In this document: positions 12,252 to 24,500 of the stretch, piece by piece | Position numbering within the stretch: the first letter of the stretch is position 1 | How the letters are laid out: every line of letters starts with the position of its first letter | Assembly: GCA_020740775.1 (NCBI GenBank) | Contig: JAHEWK010000007.1 | Span: 1,488,001-1,552,000 of the forward strand | DNA from: Ilyonectria destructans | Lineage: Eukaryota; Ascomycota; Sordariomycetes; Hypocreales; Nectriaceae | Direction: 5' to 3' | DNA length: 64,000 nt | Translations under genes and position numbers: made by a program | The notes under the pieces: model-generated | Seen by the model: only the letters and a program-made list of their open reading frames with translations | The model's database searches: none | Told to the model about the DNA's origin: nothing

Positions 12252-13578
12252 ATACCCTTCCGATTACTTCCCAAAAAGCCAGACACCGACAACCACGCCC
12301 TCGTCTTCGGCGCCATCGGCCTTGTCAGCTAGTCCGTCGTCGCCCAACCCCTCGCCGCCTACCCTGCAGCCTTCACATTCGCCCGCGCCACAGCCATCAG
12401 CAACCACCACCCGGTCGACGGCCCCGACACCTACTGGCCCGATGGGGAACCACCAGACCTCCGCATCGTGTCCGGGGTAGACCTGCGCGACGACGGCTTG
12501 ACGGACCAATTGCGCGCCCGGGTCGACGGCATTGGGCGTGTCACGCACGTCTTTTACTTTGGTTGGTTACCGGTGGCGTGTCTCCCAGCATCGTGGGCTG
12601 GATGCTGACCGGACGGACGGCTTGGACAGTCTTTTCGCCGTGCGACGATGACTTTGTGCGAGAGTGTGAGCTGAACTGTGACATGATGCGGAGGGTCGTT
12701 GGTGCTCTCAGCACACTGGCTCTCCGCCTCATATCCATTGTGTACTCAGGTGGAACAAGAGTTGGTAGCCCATCTCGACTGATCACCACATATCACTAAG
12801 TCTTGTCCAGGGATACGGCATCAAATACGTGCTCAACGGGACCTTTACAGCACCACTTAAAGAGTCCATGGCCGACAACCTCCCCGCCGACTACGCCAAG
12901 ACGGTAGCGTACCCATGGTTCCGGCAAATCCTCACCGAAGCCTCCACCGGCCGCGGCTGGACCTGGTCCGAGGTGTGTCCCGACGCCGTCGTGGGCTTCA
13001 GCCCCATCGGGTCCGACTTCTCGCTCGCCCTGTGCTGGGCGCAGTACCTCTCGCTGTACGCCCACAACCACGGCGTCGGGGAGTCCTCTCCGCCCACGGT
13101 CGAGGTGGCCTTTCCTGGGCACGAGCAGGCGTACAATGCGCTCTTCACGCCCGTGTCGTCCCGCATGCTCGGTCGGATCGCGATACATGCTGCTGTGAAC
13201 CCAGACAACTGCGGGCGCAAGATCATCAACATGGTTGACTGTACGCAGCCCACGACCTTTGGCCAACTCTCGCCCGCCATTGCCTCTTGATTCGGCCTAG
13301 TAGGCGTCGGCCCCTACGCAGACAACACTGGGAAAGCTCCGGGCGACTACATCGAGGAGCACAAGCACATATTCGGAGAAAAGGGCCGACCGAAGGCGCT
13401 CTCGGCCGGGGTTGGCGCAGGCCACAAGTAGCTCGACAGTGTGGGTTGGTGGTTGACGTTCGACCGGCAACTGAGCGCCGAACGGCTGCGGGCCGTGGGA
13501 TTTACGGAGGAACGGTCGCCGGTGGAGGGATAGCTAGAGGCATTCGACAAGTTTCGTGCTCCGGGCATCCTCTTTTGA
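12252..13578 (+). pseudogene. PRISE-like NAD(P)H reductase (SDR family) relic with four in-frame stops
   Basis: The translation follows fungal PRISE-like proteins (progesterone 5-beta-reductase/iridoid-synthase-like SDRs): HALVFGA near the N-terminus (nucleotide-binding turn), then GYGIKYVLNG, DFSLALCWAQYLSLYAH, FGLVGVGP and LDSVGWWLTFDRQLS. Segments 12252-12561, 12630-12760 and 12811-13578 join across two GT-AG introns (68 and 50 nt) without any frameshift. Stops interrupt the frame at 12330 (TAG), 13288 (TGA), 13429 (TAG) and 13531 (TAG). Family consensus suggests Trp at three of them (GLVS*S, AIAS*FGL, PVEG*LEAF) and Gln or Trp at the fourth (GHK*LDS). There is no in-frame ATG after the upstream stop at 12240; an ATA at 12252 sits where a start could have been. 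The exons are still GC-rich, so this is not a heavily RIPped copy. As it stands it cannot make a full protein. Confidence 0.8.
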
Positions 13579-14055
13579 CGTTGACCACACGGATGGTAAA
13601 TTCGGAATGACGGCCCTTGTGGCGACATTGGCGCACAATCTGCTACATACGACCATAGCTCTTAGAGAATACGGGATCCCGTCCGCTCTCCCCTAGTCAA
13701 ACTGAGAAGCGGTGGATTAGTACTCGGGTCGGTGACGACCGGGGAATCCCCACTGTTGTATGTTTCTTTTTGGCTTTTGTTCTTTTTGCCTTTGCCCTTT
13801 GGTTGTGTTGCTCGACATACCTTGTTGATGGTAGATAATTTAGCCCTGCGGAATGATCATGTAACCTACAATGTGAACCCAGACACGCATTGTAAACGCC
13901 ATAATTCTCTCTTGTGTTTAGCCCACTTTCAGGTTAGTTTTCATTTCAAAGAAGGCGATTGAGAGGTGGAGAAGGCATTCGGGATCAACTGTGGAATGAT
14001 TCAGCGAAGAATCAGCGAAGCTACCATGTCGGATCGGCTCTTGGTGTGAGTCAAT

Positions 14056-14077
14056 CCTGGAATGTCGTCATTCCAGG
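14056..14077. repeat. Small perfect hairpin
   Basis: CCTGGAATG and CATTCCAGG form a 9-bp stem around a 4-base loop (TCGT). No function can be assigned. Confidence 0.6.
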
Positions 14078-14374
14078 TGCGAACTAACATGACGCCGCAA
14101 AATATCCGACGTCAAACCCACCGAGTTCGCCATTTGTAATGCGTGCGTGCCGACGCTCCGACAAACTCATTTTTTTCTCTTTGCACCACCGCCTCCAATT
14201 AATAATGAAGTATCGCAAGATCCAGCTCGAGCTTGCCGAGCGAAAGCCGACGTTCCGCCTTCCCCGCGATGCCGGCTTCCCGAACGCCAGGGCCTAACGT
14301 CATTGCCACAGGGCATTCCGGCGTTCCCTTCCAGCGGTCTCCAGCGCTGATCAGTGGCCGCTCCAGCGCAAAAG

Positions 14375-14401
14375 TGCCCCAAATGCCCCAAATGCCCCAA
14401 C
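14375..14401. repeat. 9-bp tandem repeat (TGCCCCAAA, three copies)
   Basis: Three consecutive copies, the last with one change. A simple minisatellite in a noncoding region. Confidence 0.8.
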
Positions 14402-15154
14402 AACAAAACCTCGTTCCAGCGGGTCAGTTCCGTCAGCACTCGCCCAACTCGCCCTAGCTCGGCGGGGCCCCACTGTTACCCGCGCATGCTGGGTCGCACC
14501 GCAGCTCTTCACAGGCACGCTGCGAGTTTCAATTACGAAATCGCACGCTCGAGATGCCAATGGCAGAACAAGGAACCCGGCGGTGCGGGTGTCGCCTGGC
14601 TTTGTGTGCTGAACTAGTTTTGACAATCTCCGCGGCATCGCCTTGTGCTGCTGTGGTTAAAAGGTCCATGTTTTCCCCCTTTTGACGGTGTCCTCTGGAT
14701 GTGGTGTTGTTGGACCTGGGCCTTTCTAATTATATCCACCTTCATCATCGCCCGTTTTGGCAATTGGTATGAGCACGTTGCCCTTCTTCTCTTCTCCCCC
14801 CTGAACGGATTCCGCGGTTCCCTCTCCCCTAAAGATTGGTTGTGGTTGGGACCCTGGCGTCTAATTATATCCCTTCTTCTTCCATCGCATCGTGGGCCTC
14901 GGCGTCTCGTCGCCCATGCACCCCAGACGAGACTAGACAGCCACTTCCACTAAAATCGACGTCACTATTCCCCGGTGGCTTACTATTGGGTCGGGTTTAG
15001 GGAAATAAAAAACACCATCAAAGAGCATATTGGCAGAGACGGCTCACCAAGAGAAGGGTATACGTCAACCCATCTAGCCAACCACCATCGTCAACCTCAA
15101 AGGAACCCTACCTCCCTCCACCTATCCGGCTTCCGGAAACTCATATCCCCACAA

Positions 15155-16149
15155 ATGTCACGCTTGCATCCAACGACATGGAGGTTCGACATTGACCATC
15201 TCCTCAACCGCTTCGTCCCGGCGCCGCCCTGGCTGCACCTCCCCTACCCGGTCGCCTACTTCCTCGGCCACCGCAAGCAAAAGCCCCGTGATATTGGCAA
15301 TGCCGTGCCCATATTCTGGGCTTTTATCGGTATCTTTTGCGCCGTCAGTGTCATCGAGGTCGTCTCGGAGCGCATCCCCGAGTTTAAGCATCGAGGAGCA
15401 CCCGTCATCGTGGGCAGTTTTGTAAGTGGTCCTCCCTCCACATCCTGGGGCCCCGGCTTCGTATTCTGCATTTGGAATGTCCATACATATCTTGCAGAGA
15501 CGACGGTATGCCCTGTATAGATGGACCGGGTTGCTAATTGTATCATTGCTAGGGTGCCGGTGCCGTGTTGGAGTTCTACGCCATAGAATCGCCCCTCGCG
15601 CAGCCGCGTAACTTCTTCTTTGGCCAGATCCTAGCGGCGGTATTGGGCATGGGCATCTGCAAGCTCTTCCAGCTAAGCGCGTACTTCGCCTCGATCCGCT
15701 GGGTCGGCGGCGCCGTGTCATGCGCTACGGTGACGGCCGTCATGGCCTTGACCAAGACGGTGCACCCGCCGGCCGGGGCCACGGCGCTGCTGGCCGTGGT
15801 GGACGACCAGATCCTCCACCTGGGCTGGTTCTTCGTGCCCGTCGTCATGCTCAACTGCGGCATCATGTTCGCCGTCGCCCTGCTCATCAACAATATCCAG
15901 CGCACGTTCCCTTCGTATTGGTGGACCCCCGAGGATCTGCGACGGCAGCGGCAGCCCGAGGCCAGCGCCATGTCTGACGAGGAGAGCAAGGGGGGTGTTG
16001 TCGAGGAGATGAGGACGGAAGATGGCAGCGAGCCGGAGCACGAAGACTCCGAGGTCATTATCCGTCCGGGGCAGCTCGTGTTACCCCGTCACATCTATTT
16101 GACCCCTGAGGAGGTTCAATTGCTGGAGGAGATAGGCAATAGACTATAG
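15155..16149 (+). CDS. HPP-family integral membrane protein
   Basis: Predicted 287 aa from exons 15155-15421 and 15553-16149, joined over a 131-nt GT-AG intron with a GCTAAT branch-like site. HPP proteins have four membrane helices and are named after a conserved His-Pro-Pro motif, present here as TVHPPAGATA. In plants and cyanobacteria a member (NRT-type HPP) transports nitrite; the role of the fungal branch is not established. Visible features are the helices in IGNAVPIFWAFIGIFCAVSV, the stretch around FGQILAAVLGMGICKL, and WFFVPVVMLNCGIMFAVALL, followed by an acidic, presumably cytosolic C-terminal tail of about 85 residues. The start is the ATG of MSRLHPTTWRFDI, typical for fungal members. 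The intron is long enough to hide a second small exon, but direct joining (GSF-GAGAVLEFYAIESPLAQPRN) matches the family well. Confidence 0.88.
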
Positions 16150-16919
16150 AGCGGCCCGTGGCGACGGAATAATGGACGAAGTCTGATGAAACAGGCGCGC
16201 CAAGATCTAATCAATGAGAAACCACATTCATCTCAACTCGATGTACTTGTATTGCAGTGCCGCCGTGCCGTATCGCCCTGTACCGTCCCTGGATCTGCAC
16301 CTCGCCACCCGTAGACCAGTGTCACAGCTAGTTAGCCCAGGAACAGCCGATGCGATGCCACGGGCTGGCGATTAGCGCGCGGATGGCTGCATCGCTAAGA
16401 CGCAGGCGCAGTCGCAGACGCAACAACACCACGCCGCCCACGAACAAGGAGGGTCAATTGACGTCAATGAGGCCTCTTTTTTTTTGCCCTTCTTTTTTTT
16501 TTATCCCCCTCGCAGTTCCCTGAACACGCGTACTTGCCCCTCGCGGTCCTCCTATGCCTAAGCGGCGTCAATCAAAGCAGCCCCCTGAGGTCCCACATCA
16601 CGAGTTACGCGTCGCCTCCTAGTTCCGATGCACAGATTCCCCACAAATGGCTTCATCCGCAGCACCGGGTTACGCAGCCCATGGAGCCCACTGTCCGCGT
16701 ACGCTCCTGTCGTCGCCTCTGAGACGGCCACACTGTCGCGGCCCAGCCTTTGCCGGTGATGGTCAAAATGGACGGGCTAGTCCATCTCAAATGGCTTCTT
16801 ATTCCCTGTCTTCACCTCACCGCACCTCACCTCTACCTTCGCTCAAATACTTGTTCATCGCTCTGTCTTTTACGCTCTGCTCTATACCCGCCATTTGTAA
16901 CATTTCACTCGCTTGAGCC
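16150..16919. other. Intergenic region with the GH16 promoter
   Basis: No gene seen. T-rich tracts lie near 16479-16503 and a TC/AC-rich leader-like stretch at about 16795-16919 directly precedes the GH16 start. Confidence 0.5.
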
Positions 16920-18153
16920 ATGTTGAAACATTATTCCCTCGCTCTCGTAGCGGCCTTGTTGACCGGGGCTGCTGCTCAGACCTACAGCGACTGCAACCCT
17001 ACCAACGAGAGTAAGTCCACTTGTTCCTGTTGTATACTCTGGGGCATCCAATTGACTTGATATGTTTAGCCGACTGTGCCGACGACACTGCTCTCTCTTC
17101 TACTTACTCCTACGACTTTACCAGCGGCGAAGATAGCGACAACTGGTCGTCTACTGCCTCCACCGACGTCGACTACACCTCCAGCGGCGCTGAATTCATC
17201 ATCACCGAACAGGGCGATGCCCCGACCCTCCAGTCGGAATGGTACATCTTTTTCGGCCGTGTCGAAGTCCACATGAAGGCCGCCTCTGGAACCGGCATTG
17301 TCTCTTCCGTCGTCCTCCTCTCCGATGATCTCGACGAGCTGTAAGTCCTCAACCTCAAGCCCCGTGTTCTCCACTAACACATGGAAGTGATTGGGAATTC
17401 CTCGGCGGTGATGCCGACGAGGTCCAGACCATCTACTTCGGCCAGGGTAACAGCACATCGACCGACCGCGAAGTCGACATCGCTGTGGACGACGCCCAGA
17501 GCACCAGCCACAACTACACTCTTTACTGGACCGAGGAGTCGTGTGTCTGGTATCTCGACGGCACCGCAGTGCGCACTTTGAACTACGCCGACGCCGACAA
17601 CGGCAACCAGTACCCCCAGACTCCCATGCGCGTTAAGCTTGGTATTTGGGCCGGTGGCGACAGCGACAACTCCGAGGGCACTATTACTTGGGCTGGCGGC
17701 GAGACCGACTACGATGACGGCCCTTTCACCATGACTGTCGAGAGCATCGAGGTCACCAACTTCAACCCCGGCTCTAGCTACACCTACACGGACCAGACCG
17801 GCGACATGGACAGCATCCAGGTCAACGACAGCGACTCCTCGTCTACCAGCTCCTCCAAGACATCTTCCAAGACGTCAACCAAGACTTCAACCAAGACTTC
17901 CGCTTCCGCTTCTGGCACCGCCTTGGCCACGTACGTCTCCGCCGTCTCTTCCACCGTCTCTTCCACCGACTCCTCCGGAGCCACCGAGACCCCTGGATCC
18001 ACTGACTCGGCCAGCAACAGCTCCGGCACTACTCCCACCTCTTCCAGCATCGCCGTTGTCACCTCTACCACCTCAGGCCTCGGCTTGATCATCGCCCCAA
18101 GCACCTGGATGATTGTTGGTGCCGTTGCCGTCGCCGTCCTCGGACACCTTTAA
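16920..18153 (+). CDS. GPI-anchored GH16 CRH-type cell-wall transglycosylase
   Basis: Predicted 375 aa, exons 16920-17010, 17070-17340 and 17388-18153, GT-AG introns of 59 and 47 nt. The family (Crh1/Utr2 in yeast, Crf in Aspergillus) links chitin to beta-glucan in the cell wall. A signal peptide covers about residues 1-19 (MLKHYSLALVAALLTGAAA). The catalytic GH16 motif DELDWEFLG is complete, with E120 as the expected nucleophile, D122 as helper and E124 as acid/base; it is split by intron 2. Further conserved pieces are YFGQG, HNYTLYW and WYLDG. After about residue 310 the chain becomes a Ser/Thr-rich stalk, heavily O-glycosylated in this family, and ends in a hydrophobic tail (LGLIIAPSTWMIVGAVAVAV) expected to be replaced by a GPI anchor. 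A chitin-binding CBM18 module is not evident. Confidence 0.92.
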
Positions 18154-19628
18154 ATCATTTAAACCTTTATAAAATGGGAGCGTTGTGTGTAGCGATTGAA
18201 ATGACCCTAGATAGATACCCGATTCTATAGATACGTATGGAATGAGACATAGTCAAGCCAACCTCTCCAGGGATAATCGAGGTCGGACGCGTAATCTCCC
18301 AGCTGAGTGCCATGGCCCTCCAAACGTTTACCTGCTCCTTTGCAAGCGAATGAACAACCCAAAATCGAGGCCACTTTTTCTCCCGATGCCTAGCCTTTGA
18401 TACTTTGAACTTCCCAGCCCCGTTTTAAAAACCCTCCAAAATTGTTCCCAAAGGATCAAACCCGCCTTGTTGATATTGCTGCCGGGGAGCTGTGGGGCTG
18501 GTGACGCACCTTTGCGCGAGCCGGATCCACCAACATCCCGATGGTGATAATCCCTGTGGCGATTATTGCAGGGATGGCTTCGATTCGTCGTCGCCATCTT
18601 GGACAATGTTTCAGATTCGCGTTACAGGTCACCTTTGTTGGCTCGTAATCATCGGCTTCGTAAGTCTGTTGACTATCTTCAGAGGCCAGACAAGCATGGG
18701 GCTGTTGTCAATTGGAGGCCTAAAAGTTGCAGGTTGTGCGGCCCACTAGAAAATGAGTCCACATCATTCTGCATCCCCATGAAGAGGCAAGCACGGAGCC
18801 TTTGAAGCACGTTAAAGGGTGGTTGACTTGTTCAAAGTAATTTAGATTGGTCAAAGAATATACGTTGTTTGCAAAGCCCCGTGGGAGAAGCAATTGTTCG
18901 TTATAGCTAGGTGTCGCTAAACTAGTAGAAATCCCGCATTCATCGTTCAAGTACATACAGCCTAGAGTTCTCTTCATCGAAATAGCAATTAGTTCTTATT
19001 TGCAAAGAAATCACGTTTAACTTGGGAAGTTCTCTGACGAAACAAACCATGTTCGTCGTCCATAACGCATGAGGCACCTAGTCGTCCTTTCACCTGCTTA
19101 AGCAAATTTAATATGACATGTAATAATCTGTAACTAGTTACAAGCAGTATCTTCTTTGCTAGCCATTTGCTACGTTATCTAACTTGATGTTTGGCAACTG
19201 TTCAGGTTGGTGTCTACCCAACCCTCAAACAAAGCACCTGACCAGGCAAAAAAGCAGTCGGAAGAAAACAGGTGTCTGCTTCTTTTCAATCCATTCAACC
19301 CAGCTGAGGATGCGGGACTCTAAACCATCACTATCGACCAAACATCGACATGACACATCCCTCTCAAAGACTCAACCCATAGGTGGATATCAGGGAGCAA
19401 CATGACAAACTTTGGAGATGTGATAAAACCGTGTTTGCTAGACAATAGCGTGGATGTCTTCATTCATGGTTAGTGACTCTAGAGAAATCCATATTAACCT
19501 GTCCATCTCTCAAGTAAATCCCAATCTAGGCACTCTCGGACCAACTTCATCATCTCTTTTACACTTCCTCCCAAGAGATATTCAACACCTCGGATACATA
19601 CTACCCCCTCCCGTTGAATTTCGTCACA
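18154..19628. other. Intergenic region between GH16 and the pseudokinase gene
   Basis: No gene seen. Base composition becomes clearly more A/T-rich than in the neighbouring exons, especially 18830-19200. A pyrimidine-rich leader precedes the ATG at 19629. Confidence 0.5.
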
Positions 19629-21062
19629 ATGCCGGCTAAGAATAAGAAGCCCAGAGGCATATTTGCCCTGTTCCCAGACACTGAAGCCAGCAAGACGGCT
19701 CTCGATGCCAAGGAGAAAATCCACGAGTTCTCAAACCGGGAGAATCCATTATTTCAGAACCAACGCAACTTCAAGCGATCAATCCCAGTCAAGCGTCCTA
19801 GACCGAATACCAACTTGACGCTCATCACCCTCGGTCGTCGGGGTAGTTGGGAGATCAAAGACGAAAATGTTGCAGATATCCAGTGTTCCTTTGAGATAGA
19901 CAGACTGACTGGCGAGTTACTGCTGTACGATCATTCTCCTGACGCCTCGACTGTGCTCTTGGGAGACACAGCCACGGCCTTCCGGGGGTCTCCTCGCCGT
20001 GTCGTTGTCGACGCCAAGACCAACCTCAAATTCGGATTTCCTGGAAGTCCTGATGGATTCGAGTGGACAATCTCGTGGCCAAAAATCCCTCCCTTTCCGC
20101 TCATCCACGGCACCCGTGGCCCACGTGGCATGTTGCCTCGCACCATCGGGGAGCTTCCCGCAGACCGCACTCGGTCTACGAAGCTCTATACAATAGGCAC
20201 TTCCCAAGCGATGAGGGTCCTGCGAAGACGACTGATCGGTACAGGACCGTCGAGTGACGTCTTCGAGGCCATCGATATAGACTCTGGCGGATACGTTGCC
20301 GTCAAGTACTTTCGCCTCCCACCGACGACCTGGCATCTTCGTCCTGAATTGGACCGAATCACGAAGGCAATTGCCAGGCAGTCCCATGTAAGCTTTCCCC
20401 ATTTCTTTTAGCCCCATGCGTTGAAACAGAACCTAACCCGCCAACAGCCTCACATAGTTGAGTTCATCGGGGCCCAGCAAGCCCCCGGAACCCTCCAAGT
20501 CATCACGAGCCTCAAACAAGGTAACATCACAGACCTCAAAGAGTACTTGCGCAAAGACCTCTCTCGCACGATAATTCTTATACACCAGATGCTACAGGCA
20601 TTGGATTACATGGCCGTCGAAGGGATTACTTACTGCAATGTATGTCCAGGAAATATCCTGTACACAAAACGTCCTGATGGCTCGTACAACTACCAGCTTA
20701 ACAATTCCAGTTTTGCTTGTATCGACAGAACCAATCGACTTCAATCCCCCAACTTCTGGTTTGTTGCTCCCGAGTTGATGGCCGACCCGAATAGGGACCA
20801 CACCCTCAAAGCAGCCGTTTGGTCTCTATTTACGACAGTTGTTTTCACACTCGACCTCGGCTGCATTCGGGACAGGTGTACAAAATGGCCCCCAGTTTCC
20901 ATCCCTGATGCAATCTACGAAGCTACTAGATTCTTTCCTAACCCCATCAAGGCAATGGCGGAGCCGTCACCCGACGCTCGCCCAACGGCTGGCGAGTTGT
21001 TGGACCAGGCCTTCGGAGGCAAGGGCCGCGCGATGCCACCTCGTGGCAAAACCAGCGTCTAA
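19629..21062 (+). CDS. FHA-like/protein kinase-like protein, probable pseudokinase
   Basis: Predicted 457 aa from exons 19629-20387 and 20448-21062 (60-nt GT-AG intron). Residues about 60-155 resemble an FHA phosphopeptide-binding fold (LITLGRRGSWEI... CSFEIDRLTGELLLYD). Residues about 195-450 follow a protein-kinase fold: glycine-loop-like RLIGTGPSSDVFEA, VAVKYF with K226 in the ATP-lysine position, HIVEFIGA, and FVAPEL as the APE motif. The catalytic loop reads YCNVCPGNI where active kinases have HRDLKPxN, so the base Asp is Asn and the Lys is Cys. A DFG motif cannot be found (NNSSFACI in its place). I infer a catalytically dead or very divergent kinase acting as a phospho-dependent scaffold. 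FHA-plus-kinase-like proteins occur in many Sordariomycetes, mostly uncharacterised. The shorter start in the same frame (ATG at 19629, MPAKNKKPRG) is used. Confidence 0.8.
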
Positions 21063-21562
21063 ACATGACTAGGACTGCTGATGGCCCTGTGGCCTTGTGA
21101 TTGTTAAGAATTCGTTGGCTGGCTGAAGAGGAGCACGTGGATTTATGGATTGTTGCCTACTACATTGCTTCGATCTGGGAGGATATTGAATAGGCAATTT
21201 TACGGAAACTTTCCACATCTTAGTCTTTTAGCGGTAAGCTCAGGAAATTGACAGACAACTGAACAGACTAGTTGGTTATTCGAGGGATTCATATTTTATT
21301 GCTGTCTCACTCACAATCTATACGCAGTATGAAGAGTTGCTATTCTAAAGAGAGACGGGTTTCACAATCACTTCACATCATTCTGTTATCTCAATCCATC
21401 CAAGGTAAAAAAGAAAAAGCAGTCAAATGTCGTTTCATCTGGTATATCCTTTTCATTCGGCCTAATAAGCCGCGATTTGGGGTACATAACTATTCCAAGT
21501 CCCATGCCAAGCCCAATCCTAAACCATCAATCGTAAGAAAGCACCAAACCCAATTTCATCCC
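21063..21562. other. Convergent 3' spacer between the pseudokinase and VIT/VWA genes
   Basis: Contains the two 3' ends only, as far as can be seen. It is relatively A/T-rich, with no domain-bearing frame. Confidence 0.5.
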
Positions 21563-24500
21563 TCAAAACAGACTCTCAACCAACTTCTCCAACTCCTCCA
21601 CACTCTCACCCAGCTGCTCCTCGAGCCAGGTCTCCGCCTTCTCAACCAACATCTCCCAGGCATCCTTCTCCGCCTTGAGGTTCTTCTTGAAGAACACTAC
21701 GGCGCACATGGTGGCCAGGATGACGTCTCGGTCCGTGTGGCTGGCAACGGTATCAGGGAGGTTCAGCTTGGAGGCGGCCGCGGAGGTGACGCCCAAGACC
21801 TTCTCGAGCGTCCCGCTCCAGGACCAGCTTCCGACAAAGGTCTGGAGAGAGGTGAGGGTCTGCAGGGGGTCGGAAGTGTCGGGCGTCGGGAGAGAGGCTG
21901 GGGCAGAGGCTGGGGCAGGTGAGCTGGCCATGGAGAAGAGGCTTCGTCTTCTCGATGCGGTGCTGCTCTTCTTGGCCTCGACAGCTGGAGTTGCATTGCC
22001 GATCCCCCCGCCGGAGCGCTTATCAACTGACATCCTCGCTACCTCGGCGGCAGGTGGAGGTGGAGGCGCGCTGCCGAATAGAGAGGCGCCGGCAGACGGC
22101 GTGGACATGAAGGGCGATCCACCTTCGGGCGAGCAGGAAGCTGAACTTGAGTTTCCGAATGCCGATGCCTGCGGAGCATTTCCAAACAGTCCACCACCGG
22201 GTGCTTGAGGGGCGCCGCCAAAGGCACTGCTGCCAAAGGCACTGCCGCCTCGGCCTCCGGAGGGCGGGCCGCCAAACAACCCCTGGGACTGCATCATCTG
22301 TTGCGGCGGAGCGGAGCTGCCACCGCCGCCGAAGAGGTTCATGATCGGGCTGGCAAGGCGGCGAGCCAAGGGAGCCGGAGGAGGCGCACCGAAGCTGGCC
22401 ATGGGCGCTGCCGACGACTTCTTCTTGCTCGTAAACATCGACGTGCCAAATACGCCGCCCGGGGCCTTTCTGGCCATTCGGCTGAAACTAGCGGACTGGA
22501 TGCTCAAGTTGACGGCCGAGTTGGCAAGGCTGTCTAGCCTCTCTCCCCGTTCAGTAACACGAGTGATAAACTCATTCGTGCTCTGAACCGTTTTCTCCTT
22601 CTTGGGTCCGTCGCCGGTTGAGTCGTTGGACTCCTCGACAGCAACGAAGGAACACCACTTACCGCCAACTTGGTACTCAACGCCAAGCCGGACAGCCTCT
22701 CGCTCGACCATGTCCGAGAAGTGGCCCTCGTGCTTCTCCTTCAGGAGCTTTCCGGCGTCGTCCTTGGCCAGGGTGAGCCAGCCACGGCCCTCCTCGAGCT
22801 CCTTGACCTCCTTGCGGGCGGCGAGCTGGTGGATCGTGGTGGCCTTGTCGGCCAGGTTGACGATGGGGATCTCTAGCTCCAGGGGCCCGCGGGTGGAGGT
22901 GCCCCTGAGGATCACCGACTTGGGCTTCTGGGCCGGGGTGGAATCCGAGAGCAGGACATAGACGGTGGTTCGGTTGAAGGGGAACAGGGGTGGGATCGTC
23001 GCGGGCGTCTGTAGATAGCGGGGGACGGCGACAGTCGGGAGGTGGTCGAACTTGGTGTCAAGGGCATTGGGAGCATCGGCCATCTCGGTATCGTCGTCCG
23101 CGTCGACATTGCTGTCAAAGAGGGAAATCTTCTCCTTAGGCTTCTCCTCCTTCTCTTCCTCTTTCTCAACGAGGGTACGAATACTGAGGGCGTCCATGAC
23201 TTTCTCGACCACCTCGAAATCATCGTCATCCTCGGTTTCGACAGCCTTGGTCTCGGACTTTTCGTACTTGATATCCAGTGTGTAATCAGTGATGTGGGGG
23301 AACAGGGAACCCTTGAGCATGCGAACAACCTTCTTGTCCATCTTTTCGTTGTCAGCAACCGTCTGCGAGAATCCGTTGCCGGCGCGGGCAACTCCCTCAA
23401 TCAGAGCAGTGCTGGCACCTGATCCCACACCAAGAGAAAAGACACGGACAGCGCCCTTGCTCTCGGCGACCTTTTCATTAACAAGTTCAAAGAGCCGGGC
23501 CTGGTCCCAGATGGCGCCGTCAGTGAGGAGGAAGACCTCGAGGTTCATGTCCTTGTAGCGCCGGTCAACGGTGGCCTTGAAGGGTTCCACCATCTCAGTG
23601 CCACCATAATCGGCACCGAAAGTCGCGATGTGACGGACAGCTTCATCGAGGGACTCTTGGCTATAGGTCTTGGACTTGCGCCAGAGGAAGGTAAAGTTGG
23701 AGCCGAAACTGCAGATGTTAAACTTGACTCCGACCGGCAGGGACTTGAGGAAGATGTTGAGGGCGGCGACGAGGTCGGGGATGGTGCCGGACATGCTACC
23801 GCTGCGGTCACACAGGAAGACGATTTCGGGCTTCTCGGCGGGCAGCTTGAACTTGGGCACAAGCGTGGCCATGAGGGCGCGCTGGTTGGGGATGGTCGGG
23901 TGAGTCTCGACAAAGGCTGACGGCTCGCCCATCTTGGTGGCCACAACCTGAATGACAAATTCCTTGTCCAGGTTGGCCGCTCCCTGCGACAGCGTTGCGG
24001 ATGCCTTGCGCAGTGAAGGCTCGGCAGATGCTGCTGCGGAAGTGGTGCCGATGCTCACGGAGATGGGGTGGGAGGGCGACTGGATGGACTTGATAGCAGA
24101 ACCGTCAGGCATCTCAGCGTCGACGGTGATGGAGATTCCCTCTTCCGTGAACCAGGGATGGCTTGAGGACAGGCTCTCGGCGGCTCCGTAACGAGGCGCT
24201 ATCTGAGTAGGGATGGTGAAGCGGACGCCGTCAACTTCGGCATCGTGCTTCAGCTCGCCGAGGTAGGTGATGTCGACCGTGATCTTCTCGCCAGCGGGAA
24301 CATTACCGATTGTGGTGGTAAAGACGTCGGCCGACTCAAGCGACTGCTCGAACAAACCGGCCGTCTCACCCCGAGCCGTCGCCTCCTCGTAGACCTGCTT
24401 GGCCTTTTGGCGCTCCTTGACGACGCCCTTGATCACACGGTCACCTACCGTGCAGGTGAAGGCGACCACAGAAACTCCATCGTAAAGGGGGAAGACGTAT

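Larger units (their letters stand above)
13579..15154. other. Intergenic region upstream of the HPP gene
   Basis: No convincing gene. It contains a small perfect hairpin (14056-14077), a 9-bp tandem repeat (14375-14401) and two similar segments sharing TCTAATTATATCC (about 14703-14752 and 14836-14888) that may be a promoter duplication. The last 200 bases are probably the 5' leader of the next gene. Confidence 0.5.

Noticed and set aside
12264..13578. Functional reductase gene
   Set aside because: Four in-frame stops and no in-frame ATG after the upstream stop; kept as a pseudogene, with RNA editing only as a hypothesis.
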